From: Rhizobium sp. Root482 | GTDB lineage: Bacteria; Pseudomonadota; Alphaproteobacteria; Rhizobiales; Rhizobiaceae | DNA length: 64,000 bases | NCBI RefSeq assembly: GCF_001426565.1 | Contig: NZ_LMFA01000012.1 | Location: forward strand, 372,861 to 436,860 | Direction: 5' to 3' | Part shown: piece by piece, positions 42,962 through 52,203 of the stretch | Position numbering within the stretch: position 1 is the stretch's first letter | Layout of the letters: each line of letters begins with the position of its first letter | Translations under genes and position numbers: made by a program | Notes under the pieces: generated by a model | Seen by the model: only the letters and a program-made list of their open reading frames with translations | What the model was told of the DNA's origin: nothing | Databases searched by the model: none

Positions 42962-45253
42962 TCAGACGAGGAGATTGACGAGGGCGGCGGCGGCGACCGG
43001 GCGGCTGACGAAATAGCCCTGAATGTCGTCGCAGCCGCTCGCCGCTAGGAAATCCACCTGCTCCTGGGTCTCCACGCCCTCGGCGATCACCTGCATCTGC
43101 AATTTCTGCGCAAGCGAGATGATCGCGGCGGTGATCGCCCTGTCATCGGCATTGCCGGGAATATCCTGAACGAAGGATCGATCGATCTTCAGGCGCTCGA
43201 CGGGAAAGCTCTTGAGCGCGCTGAGACTGGAATAGCCGGTGCCGAAATCGTCGATCGCAAGCTTGACGCCAAGCGCCGCAAGCTCGTGCATCGTGGCGAT
43301 CGCCATGGTGACATCCTGCATGATCAGGCTTTCGGTCAGCTCCAGTTCGAGATAGCGCGCCTCAAGGCCGCTCTCCTCGAGCACTTCGGCCACCCGCGCG
43401 ACCCAGTTGCGCTCCCGCAACTGCCGGGCCGAGACATTGACACTGATGACGATCGGCGGCAGGCCGGCGTCCTGCCAGGCTTTGTTCTGCCGGCAGGCGG
43501 CATTCAACACCCAATCACCAATCGGCACGATCAGCCCGGTCTCCTCGGCCAGCGGAATGAAATCCCCCGGCGGTACCAGGCCGCGTTGCGGATGCTGCCA
43601 GCGGATCAGCGATTCGGCGGCGAAGATCCGGCCGGTCTTGAGGCTCATCTGCGGCTGGTAGTGCAGCACGAATTCGTTGCGGGCGAGCGCATCGCGCAGT
43701 TCGGCATGGCGCAGCAGCTTTTCACGCGCGCCGGCCGCCATCTCGCTGTTGAAGAGCTGCAGATTGTTGCGGCCCATCTCCTTGGCCCCGTACATGGCCG
43801 AATCGGCATTGGCCAGCAGTTCGCCGGCGGTTTCGCCGTGGTCCGGATAGCAGACGACCCCCATCGAGCAGCTGACCTGCAGGCTGCGGCCGGACAGGGT
43901 GAGCGGCGCGCCGATCGCCTCGCGGATGTCCTCCAGCCGCGACAGGACGATGTCGCTGTCGGGCGGCAGCCTGTTGAGCAGGATGATGAATTCGTCGCCG
44001 CCGACGCGGACGACCATGTCCGACTTGCGCACGCATGCCAGCATCCGTGCCGCCATGATGCGCAGCAACTCGTCGCCGGCGCTGTGGCCGAGGCTGTCAT
44101 TGATCAGCTTGAAATTGTCGAGATCGAGGAAGGCCAGCGCCACCCACTGCCCCGCCAGCCGCGCCTGCTTGAGGGCGGCGGCGATACGCTCGTCGAACAG
44201 AACCCTGTTCGGCAGGCCGGTCAGGGCATCGTGATGGGCCATGAACTGGATGCGCTCCTCCGAGCGCCGCTGCTCGATGGCGATGCCGGCGAGATGGGCG
44301 GCCATCGAGGTCAGTTCGTTCTGATCGGCCGTCGGAGAGCCGACAGTGCGGGAATAGAGCGCGAAGGTTCCGAGTACCTCGCCATGATAGGAACGGATCG
44401 GCGTCGACCAGCAGGAGCGATATCCGAAGGGCTCGACCAGCGCGCGGTGATCCTCCCACAGCGGATCGGCGAGGATGTCGGTAACGATCACCGGCTCGCC
44501 GCGAAAGGCGGCGGTCCCGCAGGAGCCGGCCTTGGGGCCGATGGCGGCGCCATGGATCGCCGCGCAATAGGCATCGTCCAGCCCTGGCGCGGCGCCGGTC
44601 AGGAGATGCCTTCGATCCTCAGAAAGCAGAAGAACGGAGCCGATGATGCCGGGCAGCTGCGCCTCGATCATCAGGATCAGCTCCTTGAAGAATTCCGCAA
44701 GCGGCGTGCCCTTGGCGATCATCTCCAGCAGGCGGGCCTGGCCGAGCAGCAGGCGTTCGGACCTCTTGCGATCGGTGATATCGCGGGAAACGCCAACAAT
44801 GCCGATCGTCTTTCCCCGCTTGTCGCGCAGCGGCAGCTTCGAGGTCATCAGCCAGCGTTCCTGCGTGCTGAGGACATTGCGCTCCTCGATACCGAACATC
44901 GGCTCGCCGGTCTCGATCACCCGGCGTTCGGCGGCCTGGAAGAGGCGAGCATTTTCCGGCGAGTGGATATCGTGGTCGGACTTGCCGACGATTTCATGCA
45001 TATGGCGAAAGCCGTTTTCCGTGACGGTCGCCTGGTTGGCGATCAGGAAGCGGCCCTGCAGGTCCTTGGCATAGATGTAATCGGGAATATGGTTCATCAT
45101 CGCCTCGATCCAGTAATGGCGATCGACGATGTCCGTTTCCGGCGCGAACATGCGGGAGACCTCGGCAGCCAGCCGCTGGCTTGCCTCTATCAGGCTCCGC
45201 GTGTCGTCATTGCTGGAAATCTTGGCGCCATTGTCGGAGCGACGGCGGTTCAT
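42962..45253 (-). CDS. PAS-GAF-GGDEF-EAL c-di-GMP signalling protein
   Basis: This is a 763-residue cytosolic protein. PAS (about 45-165, IPDYIYAKDLQGRFLIANQA), GAF (about 180-320, with CWSTPIRSYHGEVLGTFALY), GGDEF with intact GGDEF near 418 (VVRVGGDEFIILL), and EAL with Glu547 in AESLIRWQHP, then DDFGTGYSSLSALKSFPV and GCDDIQGYFVSRP. Both catalytic domains look competent. It has no membrane helices. AAGGAAC lies just before the ATG; an upstream TTG is less likely. Confidence 0.93.
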   Translation of the reverse strand: MNRRRSDNGAKISSNDDTRSLIEASQRLAAEVSRMFAPETDIVDRHYWIEAMMNHIPDYIYAKDLQGRFLIANQATVTENGFRHMHEIVGKSDHDIHSPENARLFQAAERRVIETGEPMFGIEERNVLSTQERWLMTSKLPLRDKRGKTIGIVGVSRDITDRKRSERLLLGQARLLEMIAKGTPLAEFFKELILMIEAQLPGIIGSVLLLSEDRRHLLTGAAPGLDDAYCAAIHGAAIGPKAGSCGTAAFRGEPVIVTDILADPLWEDHRALVEPFGYRSCWSTPIRSYHGEVLGTFALYSRTVGSPTADQNELTSMAAHLAGIAIEQRRSEERIQFMAHHDALTGLPNRVLFDERIAAALKQARLAGQWVALAFLDLDNFKLINDSLGHSAGDELLRIMAARMLACVRKSDMVVRVGGDEFIILLNRLPPDSDIVLSRLEDIREAIGAPLTLSGRSLQVSCSMGVVCYPDHGETAGELLANADSAMYGAKEMGRNNLQLFNSEMAAGAREKLLRHAELRDALARNEFVLHYQPQMSLKTGRIFAAESLIRWQHPQRGLVPPGDFIPLAEETGLIVPIGDWVLNAACRQNKAWQDAGLPPIVISVNVSARQLRERNWVARVAEVLEESGLEARYLELELTESLIMQDVTMAIATMHELAALGVKLAIDDFGTGYSSLSALKSFPVERLKIDRSFVQDIPGNADDRAITAAIISLAQKLQMQVIAEGVETQEQVDFLAASGCDDIQGYFVSRPVAAAALVNLLV

Positions 45254-45494
45254 GTTCCTTGTCAAGCAAAGCCTCCGCCGACGGATATGCGCCGGACCTC
45301 TTCTCTTGGTTCCCCTTCCTCTTTCCTACCAGCCAGAAGTTATTCTTCCCTAAAGAGAATAGGTGCAAAATACAGCCGCAGAGCGGTTCGATAGCCGCGC
45401 ATGTCAACCGATCATCTCGTCTTCGCCCGCAAATGTATCACTTCGCGACATCAAGCAACGGCAGGGTCATACTTGCCGATACGGGGAATTTTTC

Positions 45495-46862
45495 ATGCTG
45501 AACCGGCGGCGGCTTCTGTCTTCCATCGCTTCGCTCGGCCTGTGCGCGGCAGCCGGCCGCGGGGCTGCCGCGCCGGCATCCGGGCTGGAAGGCCTGCGCG
45601 GGCCTGTCGATCTTTCCGGCCACGGCGTGCGTCCCGATGCGGGCGCGGACCAGAGCAAGGCGCTTGCCCGGCTTTTTGCCGATTGCGCCGAAAGGGGCGT
45701 GCCGGTGTTCCTGCCGGCCGGCGATTACCGCCTTTCAAACATCGCCCTGCCGGACAATCTCCAGCTTTCAGGCGTTCCCGGCCGAACCCGGCTCATCCAT
45801 GCCGGCCAAGGCCCGTTCCTCACCGCCGAAGGGCTGATGCGGCTGCGACTGAGCGGCCTTGTCCTCGAAGGTGACGGCAGGCCGCTTGGCGGCGATGTCG
45901 AGGGGCTGGTCAACCTGCGCTTCATTGCCGATCTTGCCATCGAGGACTGTGCCATCACCGGCTCGTCGAAACACGACATCAATGCCGAGCATTGCGGCGG
46001 CCGGATCAGTGGCAATGCCATTTCGCAGGCGGCCTTTGCCGGCATTTTCGCGGTGGAGAACGACAGGCTGGCGATCACCGGCAACCGGGTCTTCGACTGC
46101 GGCAATGGCGGCATCCTCGTCCATCGCTGGGAGGCCGGCGAAGACGGCACCATGGTCAGCGGCAACCGGGTCTACCGCATTCTTGCGCGCGACGGCGGGA
46201 CCGGTGAAAACGGCAACGGCATCAACATCTTCCGTGCCGCAAACGTCATGGTCAGCGGCAATCATGTCTCCGACTGCGCTTTTTCGGCGATCCGCGCCAA
46301 CGGCGCCACCAATGTCCAGATCATCGGCAACCAGTGCCTGCGCTCCGGCGAAACGGCCATCTACAGCGAATTCGGTTTTGAAGGCGCGATGGTTTCCGAC
46401 AATCTGATCGACGGTGCCGCCAATGGCATCCTGATCGTCAATTTCGACGAGGGCGGCCGGCTTTCCACCGTCAGCGGCAATATCGTCCGCAATCTGAGCC
46501 TGAAGGGGCCTTACATCCATGACGGCGCCGGTTTCGGCTTCGGCATTGCAGCGGAAGCCGATACGGTGATCACCGGTAACATTATCGAGAACGCGCCGAA
46601 ATGGGGGCTGATGCTCGGCTGGGGGCCCTATATGCGCAACCTCGTCGTGACCGGCAATCTGGTGCGGGCGGCGGGCGGTGGTTGCGCCGTCACCGTCGTC
46701 GAAGGGGCCGGCACGGCGCTGATCGCTGACAATCTCTTTCACGAGGTCAAGGAAGGCGCCATCCTCGGCTACCGCTGGAACGAGAAGGTGACCGGCGATC
46801 TCGTGAAGGACGGGGCAACGGCATTCCCGCATTTGACGCTTGACGGCAACCGAGCGGCCTGA
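45495..46862 (+). CDS. TIGR03808-type Tat-exported repetitive protein (beta-helix)
   Basis: This is a 455-residue protein with a twin-arginine signal ([20 protein letters not shown]) and a long run of parallel beta-helix turns marked by repeated SGN/TGN phrases ([59 protein letters not shown]). It matches the Rhizobiales family of Tat-translocated repeat proteins of unknown role. It resembles pectate-lyase-like folds, so polysaccharide binding is a guess. Confidence 0.88.
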   Translation: MLNRRRLLSSIASLGLCAAAGRGAAAPASGLEGLRGPVDLSGHGVRPDAGADQSKALARLFADCAERGVPVFLPAGDYRLSNIALPDNLQLSGVPGRTRLIHAGQGPFLTAEGLMRLRLSGLVLEGDGRPLGGDVEGLVNLRFIADLAIEDCAITGSSKHDINAEHCGGRISGNAISQAAFAGIFAVENDRLAITGNRVFDCGNGGILVHRWEAGEDGTMVSGNRVYRILARDGGTGENGNGINIFRAANVMVSGNHVSDCAFSAIRANGATNVQIIGNQCLRSGETAIYSEFGFEGAMVSDNLIDGAANGILIVNFDEGGRLSTVSGNIVRNLSLKGPYIHDGAGFGFGIAAEADTVITGNIIENAPKWGLMLGWGPYMRNLVVTGNLVRAAGGGCAVTVVEGAGTALIADNLFHEVKEGAILGYRWNEKVTGDLVKDGATAFPHLTLDGNRAA

Positions 46863-46969
46863 GCCGGGCGCTTCCATCAAAATATTTCATATCTGATATC
46901 AGCCCTGCCCGCTTCCGGCATGGCGGCACTTCTCCTAGCCTGCGCCTCATTCGAACCGGAGGAAATTTC

Positions 46970-47635
46970 ATGCTGACGATCTACGGCGTCTACCGCTCGC
47001 GTGCTTCGCGCAACTACTGGATGGCGGAAGAGCTGGGCATTCCCTACCAGTCCGTGCCGGTCATCCAGGCGCGCATGGTGAAGGACCCGCTTGCCGCCGA
47101 TGCGCGGCTCAACACGAAATCCCCGTCCTTCCTCGCCGTCAACCCGATGGGGCTGATCCCGGCGATCGACGATGACGGGCTGGTGCTGACGGAATCGCTT
47201 GCCAACAACCTCTACCTCGCCCGCAAACATGGCGGCCCGCTCTGCGGCGCGGATGTTCGGGAGGACGGCCAGATCGCCAACTGGACATTGTGGGTGGCCA
47301 CCGAGGTGGAGCCGCATTCGGTCAGGATCGTGCTGATTCATGACAAGGGCCTGCAAGACACCGCCGACGGCAGGGCCGACATCAACACTGCGGTCGAGGC
47401 GCTGGAAAAGCCGTTCGACCGGCTGGAAGCGCATCTGGGCACGGCCGATTATGTCGTCGCCGACCGCTTCACCGTCGCAGACCTGAACCTTGCCGAGGTC
47501 TTCCGCTACGCCATGAGCGAGACCGCGCTGTTCGACCGCCATCCGCGTGTAACCGCCTGGCTTGCGCGCTGCCATGCCCGGCCGGGCTTCAAGGCGATGA
47601 TGGCCGGCCGGAGCAAGGAGGCGGCGGCCGACTGA
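46970..47635 (+). CDS. glutathione S-transferase family protein
   Basis: This is a 221-residue GST. The N-domain opens [20 protein letters not shown] with the Ser/Tyr-type active-site region, the cis-Pro/glutathione contact is [20 protein letters not shown], and the C-domain has [15 protein letters not shown]. Substrate unknown. It is preceded by an AT-rich patch with CTGATATCAG (46893-46902), and GGAGG lies before the ATG. It is convergent with a LysR gene. Confidence 0.93.
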   Translation: MLTIYGVYRSRASRNYWMAEELGIPYQSVPVIQARMVKDPLAADARLNTKSPSFLAVNPMGLIPAIDDDGLVLTESLANNLYLARKHGGPLCGADVREDGQIANWTLWVATEVEPHSVRIVLIHDKGLQDTADGRADINTAVEALEKPFDRLEAHLGTADYVVADRFTVADLNLAEVFRYAMSETALFDRHPRVTAWLARCHARPGFKAMMAGRSKEAAAD

Positions 47636-47664
47636 CTACGCCGGCGCCTCCACGCCCGGCGTCT

Positions 47665-48567
47665 TCACGAAAAGCCGAGATCTCTCATGGTTTCGGCAAT
47701 CTCGTCGCGCACCCATTGCTTGAAGGCGAGAACGGTTCCGGTCTCGCGGCGAGAGGGCGGCGTAACGAAATAATGCGCGAAGCCGGTTTTTGCCCGGACC
47801 TGATAGGGCATCACCAGCCGGCCATCGGCGATCGACGTGCCGGCCAATGTCTGCCAGGCGAGCATGACGCCCTGTCCGGCGATCGCCGCATCGAGACAGA
47901 GCGAGGCATCGTTGAAACTGTGCCGCACAATCATCTGGCTGCCGGCCAGCCCGACTTCGCACAGCCACGTCTCCCAGGTGAACATCGAATGCGCGTCGAT
48001 GACGGCCGGCACCGACACGATATCTTCCGGCTCGCGTAATTTTTCCGCCATCGCCGGTGAGCACACAGGAAAGACCTGCTGTTCGAGCAGCAGCTCGACC
48101 CGGGCGCCCGGCCAATTGCCCCTGCCGACGCGAATGCCGATATCGACATCGGAAGCTTCCAGATTGACGAGGCTGGTGGTGGCATCGATGCGCAGGCGGA
48201 TATCGGGATGCCGGGCGGCGAAGCGATCAAGCCGGCTGACCAGCCAGCGCGCGGCAAAGACAGGCGCCACCGAGATCGTCAGGATCGTCTCGTCGCGCTT
48301 GCGGGCTGTGGCGACGGCCTTGTCGAGCACCTCGAAACCGGCCGTGAGGCGCGGCAGTAAGGTCTCGCCATAGGGCGTCGCGACGAGACCGCGCGGACTG
48401 CGCTCGAAGAGCACCCGGCCGAGCTGCTTTTCCGTCTTGATGACTTGCTGGCTGACGGCACCGATCGTGACCCCCAGCTCCTCGGCCGCCGCCTGCAGTG
48501 AGCCGTGACGGCCGGCGGCTTCCACCGCGCGCAGACCATTGAGATGAACCGAATTCAGGTCTTTCAT
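47665..48567 (-). CDS. LysR-family transcriptional regulator (GcvA-like)
   Basis: This is a 300-residue LysR protein. The HTH is LNGLRAVEAAGRHGSLQAAA with VTIGAVSQQVIKTEKQLGR, followed by the two-lobe effector domain (ISVAPVFAARWLVSRLDRFA, DVDIGIRVGRGNW). The effector is unknown. Its ATG abuts a palindrome and has no ribosome-binding site. It is divergent from a small ORF that it may control. Confidence 0.92.
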   Translation of the reverse strand: MKDLNSVHLNGLRAVEAAGRHGSLQAAAEELGVTIGAVSQQVIKTEKQLGRVLFERSPRGLVATPYGETLLPRLTAGFEVLDKAVATARKRDETILTISVAPVFAARWLVSRLDRFAARHPDIRLRIDATTSLVNLEASDVDIGIRVGRGNWPGARVELLLEQQVFPVCSPAMAEKLREPEDIVSVPAVIDAHSMFTWETWLCEVGLAGSQMIVRHSFNDASLCLDAAIAGQGVMLAWQTLAGTSIADGRLVMPYQVRAKTGFAHYFVTPPSRRETGTVLAFKQWVRDEIAETMRDLGFS

Positions 48568-48581
48568 ATAGATTTTCTATA
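48567..48581. promoter_or_regulatory. palindrome touching the LysR start codon
   Basis: TATAGA-TTT-TCTATA is a perfect 6-bp inverted repeat whose first base is the last base of the LysR start codon (complement). The T-N11-A spacing is compatible with a LysR box, so autoregulation is plausible. Confidence 0.5.
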
Positions 48582-48659
48582 CGCGAGCGTTGGCATTCTC
48601 AATTGAAAAGCGCAGAAAACAGTCGGATGATCGCCACATCAACGGAAGATGGTGAGGCC

Positions 48660-48860
48660 ATGACGAAGATTTTCTCCATGCTCGACCAATTACTGCCGCA
48701 CGCCGCCCATGATGGGGAAGATGCAGCGGAAACCTGGATCAACGATCTCTTGCGCCACCCGGACATTGCCCGGATGGATGCACGCGAACTGGGCGACCTG
48801 CCCTTCCCGGGCGACACCTCCCACAGGAGACCGCAGGCTAAAGCCTGCCATGGCTGCTGA
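48660..48860 (+). CDS. small hypothetical protein divergent from LysR
   Basis: This 66-residue frame (from the ATG used) begins MTKIFSMLDQLLPHAAHDGE and continues TWINDLLRHPDIARMDAREL with LGDLPFP, a compact helical look resembling a short DUF1127-type tail, a weak likeness. Starts at 48627 (ATG) or 48603 (TTG) would add 11 or 19 residues. Its stop is directly next to the GST stop on the other strand. Position suggests LysR control. Confidence 0.5.
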   Translation: MTKIFSMLDQLLPHAAHDGEDAAETWINDLLRHPDIARMDARELGDLPFPGDTSHRRPQAKACHGC

Positions 48861-49481
48861 TCAGCCCGCCGCCGCCGACAGAGCGGCCTTGACCGCCGGG
48901 CGCTCCGCCATCCGGTCCCGGTGGGCGAGAACCTTCGGGAAGCGGGCGATATCGACGCCATCGCCTTCCAGCCAGCCAGAGATGGTGAAAAGATAGGGAT
49001 CGGCGATGGAATAGGTCTCACCCATCACATAGGGGCCGGCGATCATGGTGTTTTCGATCAGTTCGAAGCAATCGCCCATATTGGCCGTGACCTTGGCCGC
49101 CATGGCTTCCTGCGCGGCCGGATCATCGGCCCAGCGGCTGGCGCGGCGCTTATGCGCATGGGCGACATGGACGGTGGAGCAGAGATAGGCATTGAAAGCC
49201 TGGATGCGGGCGAAATCGAAGGCGTCCTTCGGAATACCGACCGCCGAGCCCGGGAAGCTCTGGCCGATATAGGCGAGGATGGCGGGCGTTTCCGTCAGCA
49301 CGCCACGGTCTGTGGCGAGCGCCGGCACGCGGCCCTTGGGGTTGAGACGCAGATAGTCCGGCGCACGCTGCCCGCCGGCCTTGAAATCCACCTTCTCCGC
49401 CTCGTAGGGCGCGCCCGTTTCCTCAAGCGCGATATGCGAGGCGAGCGAGCAGGTCGCAGGGGCGAAATACAGTTTCAACAT
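48861..49481 (-). CDS. glutathione S-transferase, beta-class-like
   Basis: This is a 206-residue GST. The N-domain opens MLKLYFAPATCSLASHIALE with the beta-class Cys, KGRVPALATDRGVLTETPAI is the glutathione loop, and YSIADPYLFTISGWLEGDGV lies in the C-domain. GGAGACC precedes the ATG. A 17-bp tandem repeat lies just upstream. This is the third GST in the window and the second with a Cys-type N-terminus. Confidence 0.93.
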   Translation of the reverse strand: MLKLYFAPATCSLASHIALEETGAPYEAEKVDFKAGGQRAPDYLRLNPKGRVPALATDRGVLTETPAILAYIGQSFPGSAVGIPKDAFDFARIQAFNAYLCSTVHVAHAHKRRASRWADDPAAQEAMAAKVTANMGDCFELIENTMIAGPYVMGETYSIADPYLFTISGWLEGDGVDIARFPKVLAHRDRMAERPAVKAALSAAAG

Positions 49482-49494
49482 GCTGGGTCTCCAT

Positions 49495-49536
49495 CCCTTT
49501 GGCAGCACTGGCCCTTTGGCAGCACTGGCCCTTCGG
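49495..49536 (+). repeat. 17 bp tandem repeat in a GST gene leader
   Basis: Two identical units CCCTTTGGCAGCACTGG followed by a partial third, CCCTTCGG. The repeat starts 14 bases before the GST start codon on the minus strand, next to its ribosome-binding site, as at msrB. Confidence 0.85.
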
Positions 49537-49686
49537 TCCTCTAGCCGGTGCGGACCGGCCTTCGCGCCTGTGATAGCAACCGGGCCGGTTCATGGAAAGC
49601 CGGCTTTGCGCCGATCACGCCAAAGTGGTCGCAGCCGGACGCATCCCTCCGAGACCCGGGCCATGTTGCGCAGGCTTTGCCTTGGC

Positions 49687-50694
49687 TCAGGCGGCGAAGG
49701 CGGGCGATACGCTTATATCGCCGACATGAATGCCGTTCCAGTTCTTCATCCCATGATTGGCCTCAGCCATCAGCTTTTCCCGCAGGTCCGGCTCGTCGGC
49801 AAAGAAACGGGCGAGCGTAGCGGCGACCATGGCTTCGGCGGCGCGGGTGGCGCCATCCTCGCATTTGAGAGCAATGGCGATGCCCTTTTCCGGAATGGCG
49901 GCGCAGAAGACGCCTTCCGCGCCGGTCTTGGCGAAGATGCGGCCGGGGGCGACCTGCATCAGCCGGGTGCAGGCGCGCTTGCTGCCGGCGACATAAAAGG
50001 GCTCGGCCATGCAGGCCTCGATCAGCCGCTTCGAAGCCGTGGCGCGGACCGGATCGAGGCCGCGACCGGTGGCCATCCTGGCAAAACCGTGGGCAAGGCC
50101 TTTCAGCGGCACCGCATAGGTGGGGATGGAACAGCCGTCGATGCCGCAATTGTCATGGCCGAGAACGGCGCCGGTGAGGCTTTCCATGGCGCCGCGAATT
50201 TCGCGCTGGAGGGGATGGTCATAGTCGACATAGCCCGCCACCTCCTCGCCGGCATGGCAGCAGGCGCAGACGAAGCCCGCATGTTTTCCCGAGCAATTGT
50301 TGTGGAGCGCCGTCGGATGATCGAGCGTGCGGGCCTGGCCGATAATCGTATCCTGGTTGAACGACCAGTGCGCGCCGCATTCCAGCGCCGAGACATCGCG
50401 ACCGGCAGCGGCCAGCATTTCCGCCGCCATCGCCACATGTTCCGGCTCGCCATTGTGGGAAGAGCAGGACAGGGCAAGCGCCCGGTTGCCGAAACCATAG
50501 GCATCGGCGGCGCCGCTCTCGATCAGCGGCAGGGCCTGCATGGCCTTGCAGGCCGAGCGCGGAAAGACGGCGGTATCGACGTCACCCAGCGAAAACACGG
50601 TCTTGCCATCGCCATCGACGGCGATCACGACGCCGCGGTGACGGCTTTCCACCAGATTGCCGCGCGTGGCTTCGACCAGCACCGGATTCGACAT
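49687..50694 (-). CDS. L-asparaginase, Rhizobium etli ReAV type (class 3)
   Basis: This 335-residue enzyme would hydrolyse L-asparagine to aspartate and ammonia. It matches the rhizobial class unrelated to E. coli AnsB. The residues known in ReAV line up one position lower: Ser47/Lys50 (FPRSACK), Ser79 (SCSSHNGE), and the zinc-site Cys134, Lys137 (NNCSGKHAGF) and Cys188 (HDNCGIDGC). The ATG is chosen within the phrase GAGGGTGGAAAAA-ATG; a GTG three codons earlier is possible. Confidence 0.9.
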   Translation of the reverse strand: MSNPVLVEATRGNLVESRHRGVVIAVDGDGKTVFSLGDVDTAVFPRSACKAMQALPLIESGAADAYGFGNRALALSCSSHNGEPEHVAMAAEMLAAAGRDVSALECGAHWSFNQDTIIGQARTLDHPTALHNNCSGKHAGFVCACCHAGEEVAGYVDYDHPLQREIRGAMESLTGAVLGHDNCGIDGCSIPTYAVPLKGLAHGFARMATGRGLDPVRATASKRLIEACMAEPFYVAGSKRACTRLMQVAPGRIFAKTGAEGVFCAAIPEKGIAIALKCEDGATRAAEAMVAATLARFFADEPDLREKLMAEANHGMKNWNGIHVGDISVSPAFAA

Positions 50695-50856
50695 TTTTTC
50701 CACCCTCGATTGTTTGCTTCCTCGCCCTGTCTCTTAGACCAAGAATCTCGCCGGCAAAACCCCGCGCGAACCGTCTTGCAGGCGTCCTGCTTTTCGGAGG
50801 CCGGATCGGACGGCGCGGCGTCAATGGCGCAAAACCGCCAGTTCCCGGAACGCAAA

Positions 50857-50879
50857 AAGGGCCGCCGGAGGCGACCCTT
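50857..50879 (-). terminator. intrinsic terminator after the 24-codon ORF
   Basis: AAGGGCCGCC / GGCGACCCTT form a stem with one mismatch and a GGAG loop; on the minus strand it is followed by TTTTTG. It ends a transcript that would carry the small ORF at 50944-51018. Confidence 0.75.
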
Positions 50880-50943
50880 CATGAGTTTTGGCCAGGTAAC
50901 AGGCCCGGAGCGTATCAGAGACACGCCCCGCAGGAAGGCTGGT

Positions 50944-51018
50944 TCAGAACGAGGGCTGCCTCGTCGTCTCCACCACAATTCCCATGCCGGTCACGAGGTT
51001 CGAAATCTCATTAGACAC
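50944..51018 (-). CDS. 24-codon small ORF with extended Shine-Dalgarno
   Basis: The frame starts at GTG and reads (M)SNEISNLVTGMGIVVETT then RQPSF and stop. It is preceded by AAAGGAAGGTGATCC, nearly the whole complement of the 16S rRNA 3' end. A promoter-like TTGCAA...TACCTT lies about 45 bases upstream and a terminator 65 bases downstream, so it forms a complete small transcription unit. The family is unknown. It could instead be a small RNA with an incidental ORF. The 400-base gap holds nothing else. Confidence 0.5.
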   Translation of the reverse strand: MSNEISNLVTGMGIVVETTRQPSF

Positions 51019-51099
51019 TGGATCACCTTCCTTTCGTTTCGTTGATGTTGGCCTAAAGGTAATCCGATTCGGAGACTTTGCAAGAGTGCTAGCCGGATT

Positions 51100-52098
51100 T
51101 CAGAGCGTCAGGACGATCTTGCCGATATGATCGCCGGCTTCCATCAGCCGGTGCGCCTCGGCGACATCAGCAAAGGGAACGACCGCATGCATGACCGGCG
51201 CGATGTCGCCATCCTCCAGGAGCGGCCAGACATTATCTTCCAGATCGTCGCGGATGGCTTCCTTTTCCACCGCCGTGCGCGGCCGCATCGCCGAGCCCAT
51301 GACATGGAGACGTCGGGTGAGAATCGGCTGGATACTCGCCGCCTCGACCTTGGCGCCGCCGAGAAAGGCGATGATCGACAGGCGGCCGTCCTTGGCGAGC
51401 GAGGCGATATTGCGCTCGAAATAGGGAGCGCCGACCATGTCGAGAATGACATCGACGCCGCGCCCGCCGGTTTCCTCGAGGATGACCGCCTTGAAATCCT
51501 CGTTGCGATAATTGATCGCGCGCCTGGCGCCAAGCGCCAGGCAGGCATCGCATTTCGCCTTGCTGCCGGCGGTGACGAAGACCTCGGCACCGAAGGCGCG
51601 GGCAAGCTGGATGGCGGTGGTGCCGATGCCGCTCGATCCGCCGTGGATGAGGATCTTTTCGCCTTCGACCAGATCGGCCATCTGGAAGACATTGGCCCAG
51701 ACGGTGAAGAAGGTTTCCGGCAGCGCGGCGGCGCGGGCGGCATCGAAACCCTTGGGCCAGGGCATGGCCTGCGTTGCCGGGAGCGTGCAGAATTCGGCAT
51801 AGCCGCCGCCATTGGCAAGACCGCAGACCTTGTCGCCGACGATGAAGCCTTCGGCGCCCTCACCCATGGCCACCACTTCGCCGGCCACTTCCAGTCCGAG
51901 CACCGGGCTCGCGCCCGGCGGCGGCGGATATTTGCCGAGGCGCTGCAATATATCAGGACGATTGATTCCGGCGGCCTCGACCCGGACGAGAATGTCGCCG
52001 GGGCCAAGATCCGGCAGCGGCCCGCGGGCGAGAACCATATTTTCCGGCCCGCCGGGCGTGGGCAGATCGACATAGGTCATTTCGGTCGGCAGCGTCAC
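51100..52098 (-). CDS. NAD(P)H-quinone oxidoreductase, zeta-crystallin type
   Basis: This is a 332-residue zinc-free medium-chain reductase of the QOR/PIG3 group. [20 protein letters not shown] is near residue 45, [20 protein letters not shown] is the NADPH motif, and [17 protein letters not shown] follows. The structural-zinc cysteines are absent. It reduces quinones or enones and fits the electrophile-defence theme. It starts at GTG with AAGGAG six bases upstream. Confidence 0.94.
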   Translation of the reverse strand: MTLPTEMTYVDLPTPGGPENMVLARGPLPDLGPGDILVRVEAAGINRPDILQRLGKYPPPPGASPVLGLEVAGEVVAMGEGAEGFIVGDKVCGLANGGGYAEFCTLPATQAMPWPKGFDAARAAALPETFFTVWANVFQMADLVEGEKILIHGGSSGIGTTAIQLARAFGAEVFVTAGSKAKCDACLALGARRAINYRNEDFKAVILEETGGRGVDVILDMVGAPYFERNIASLAKDGRLSIIAFLGGAKVEAASIQPILTRRLHVMGSAMRPRTAVEKEAIRDDLEDNVWPLLEDGDIAPVMHAVVPFADVAEAHRLMEAGDHIGKIVLTL

Positions 52099-52203
52099 GG
52101 GGCTCTCCTTGCATAGATCGTCACCAACTATCTACCGCGCCGGGCCAGAAGGGCAAATGATGGTTTCGCCGGGACGGCACATATCAATCTCACCGCACAT
52201 AAT

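Noticed and set aside
46893..46902. CTGATATCAG palindrome before a GST gene as an operator
   Set aside because: Ten bases only, and no divergent regulator; could be chance in an AT-rich promoter.
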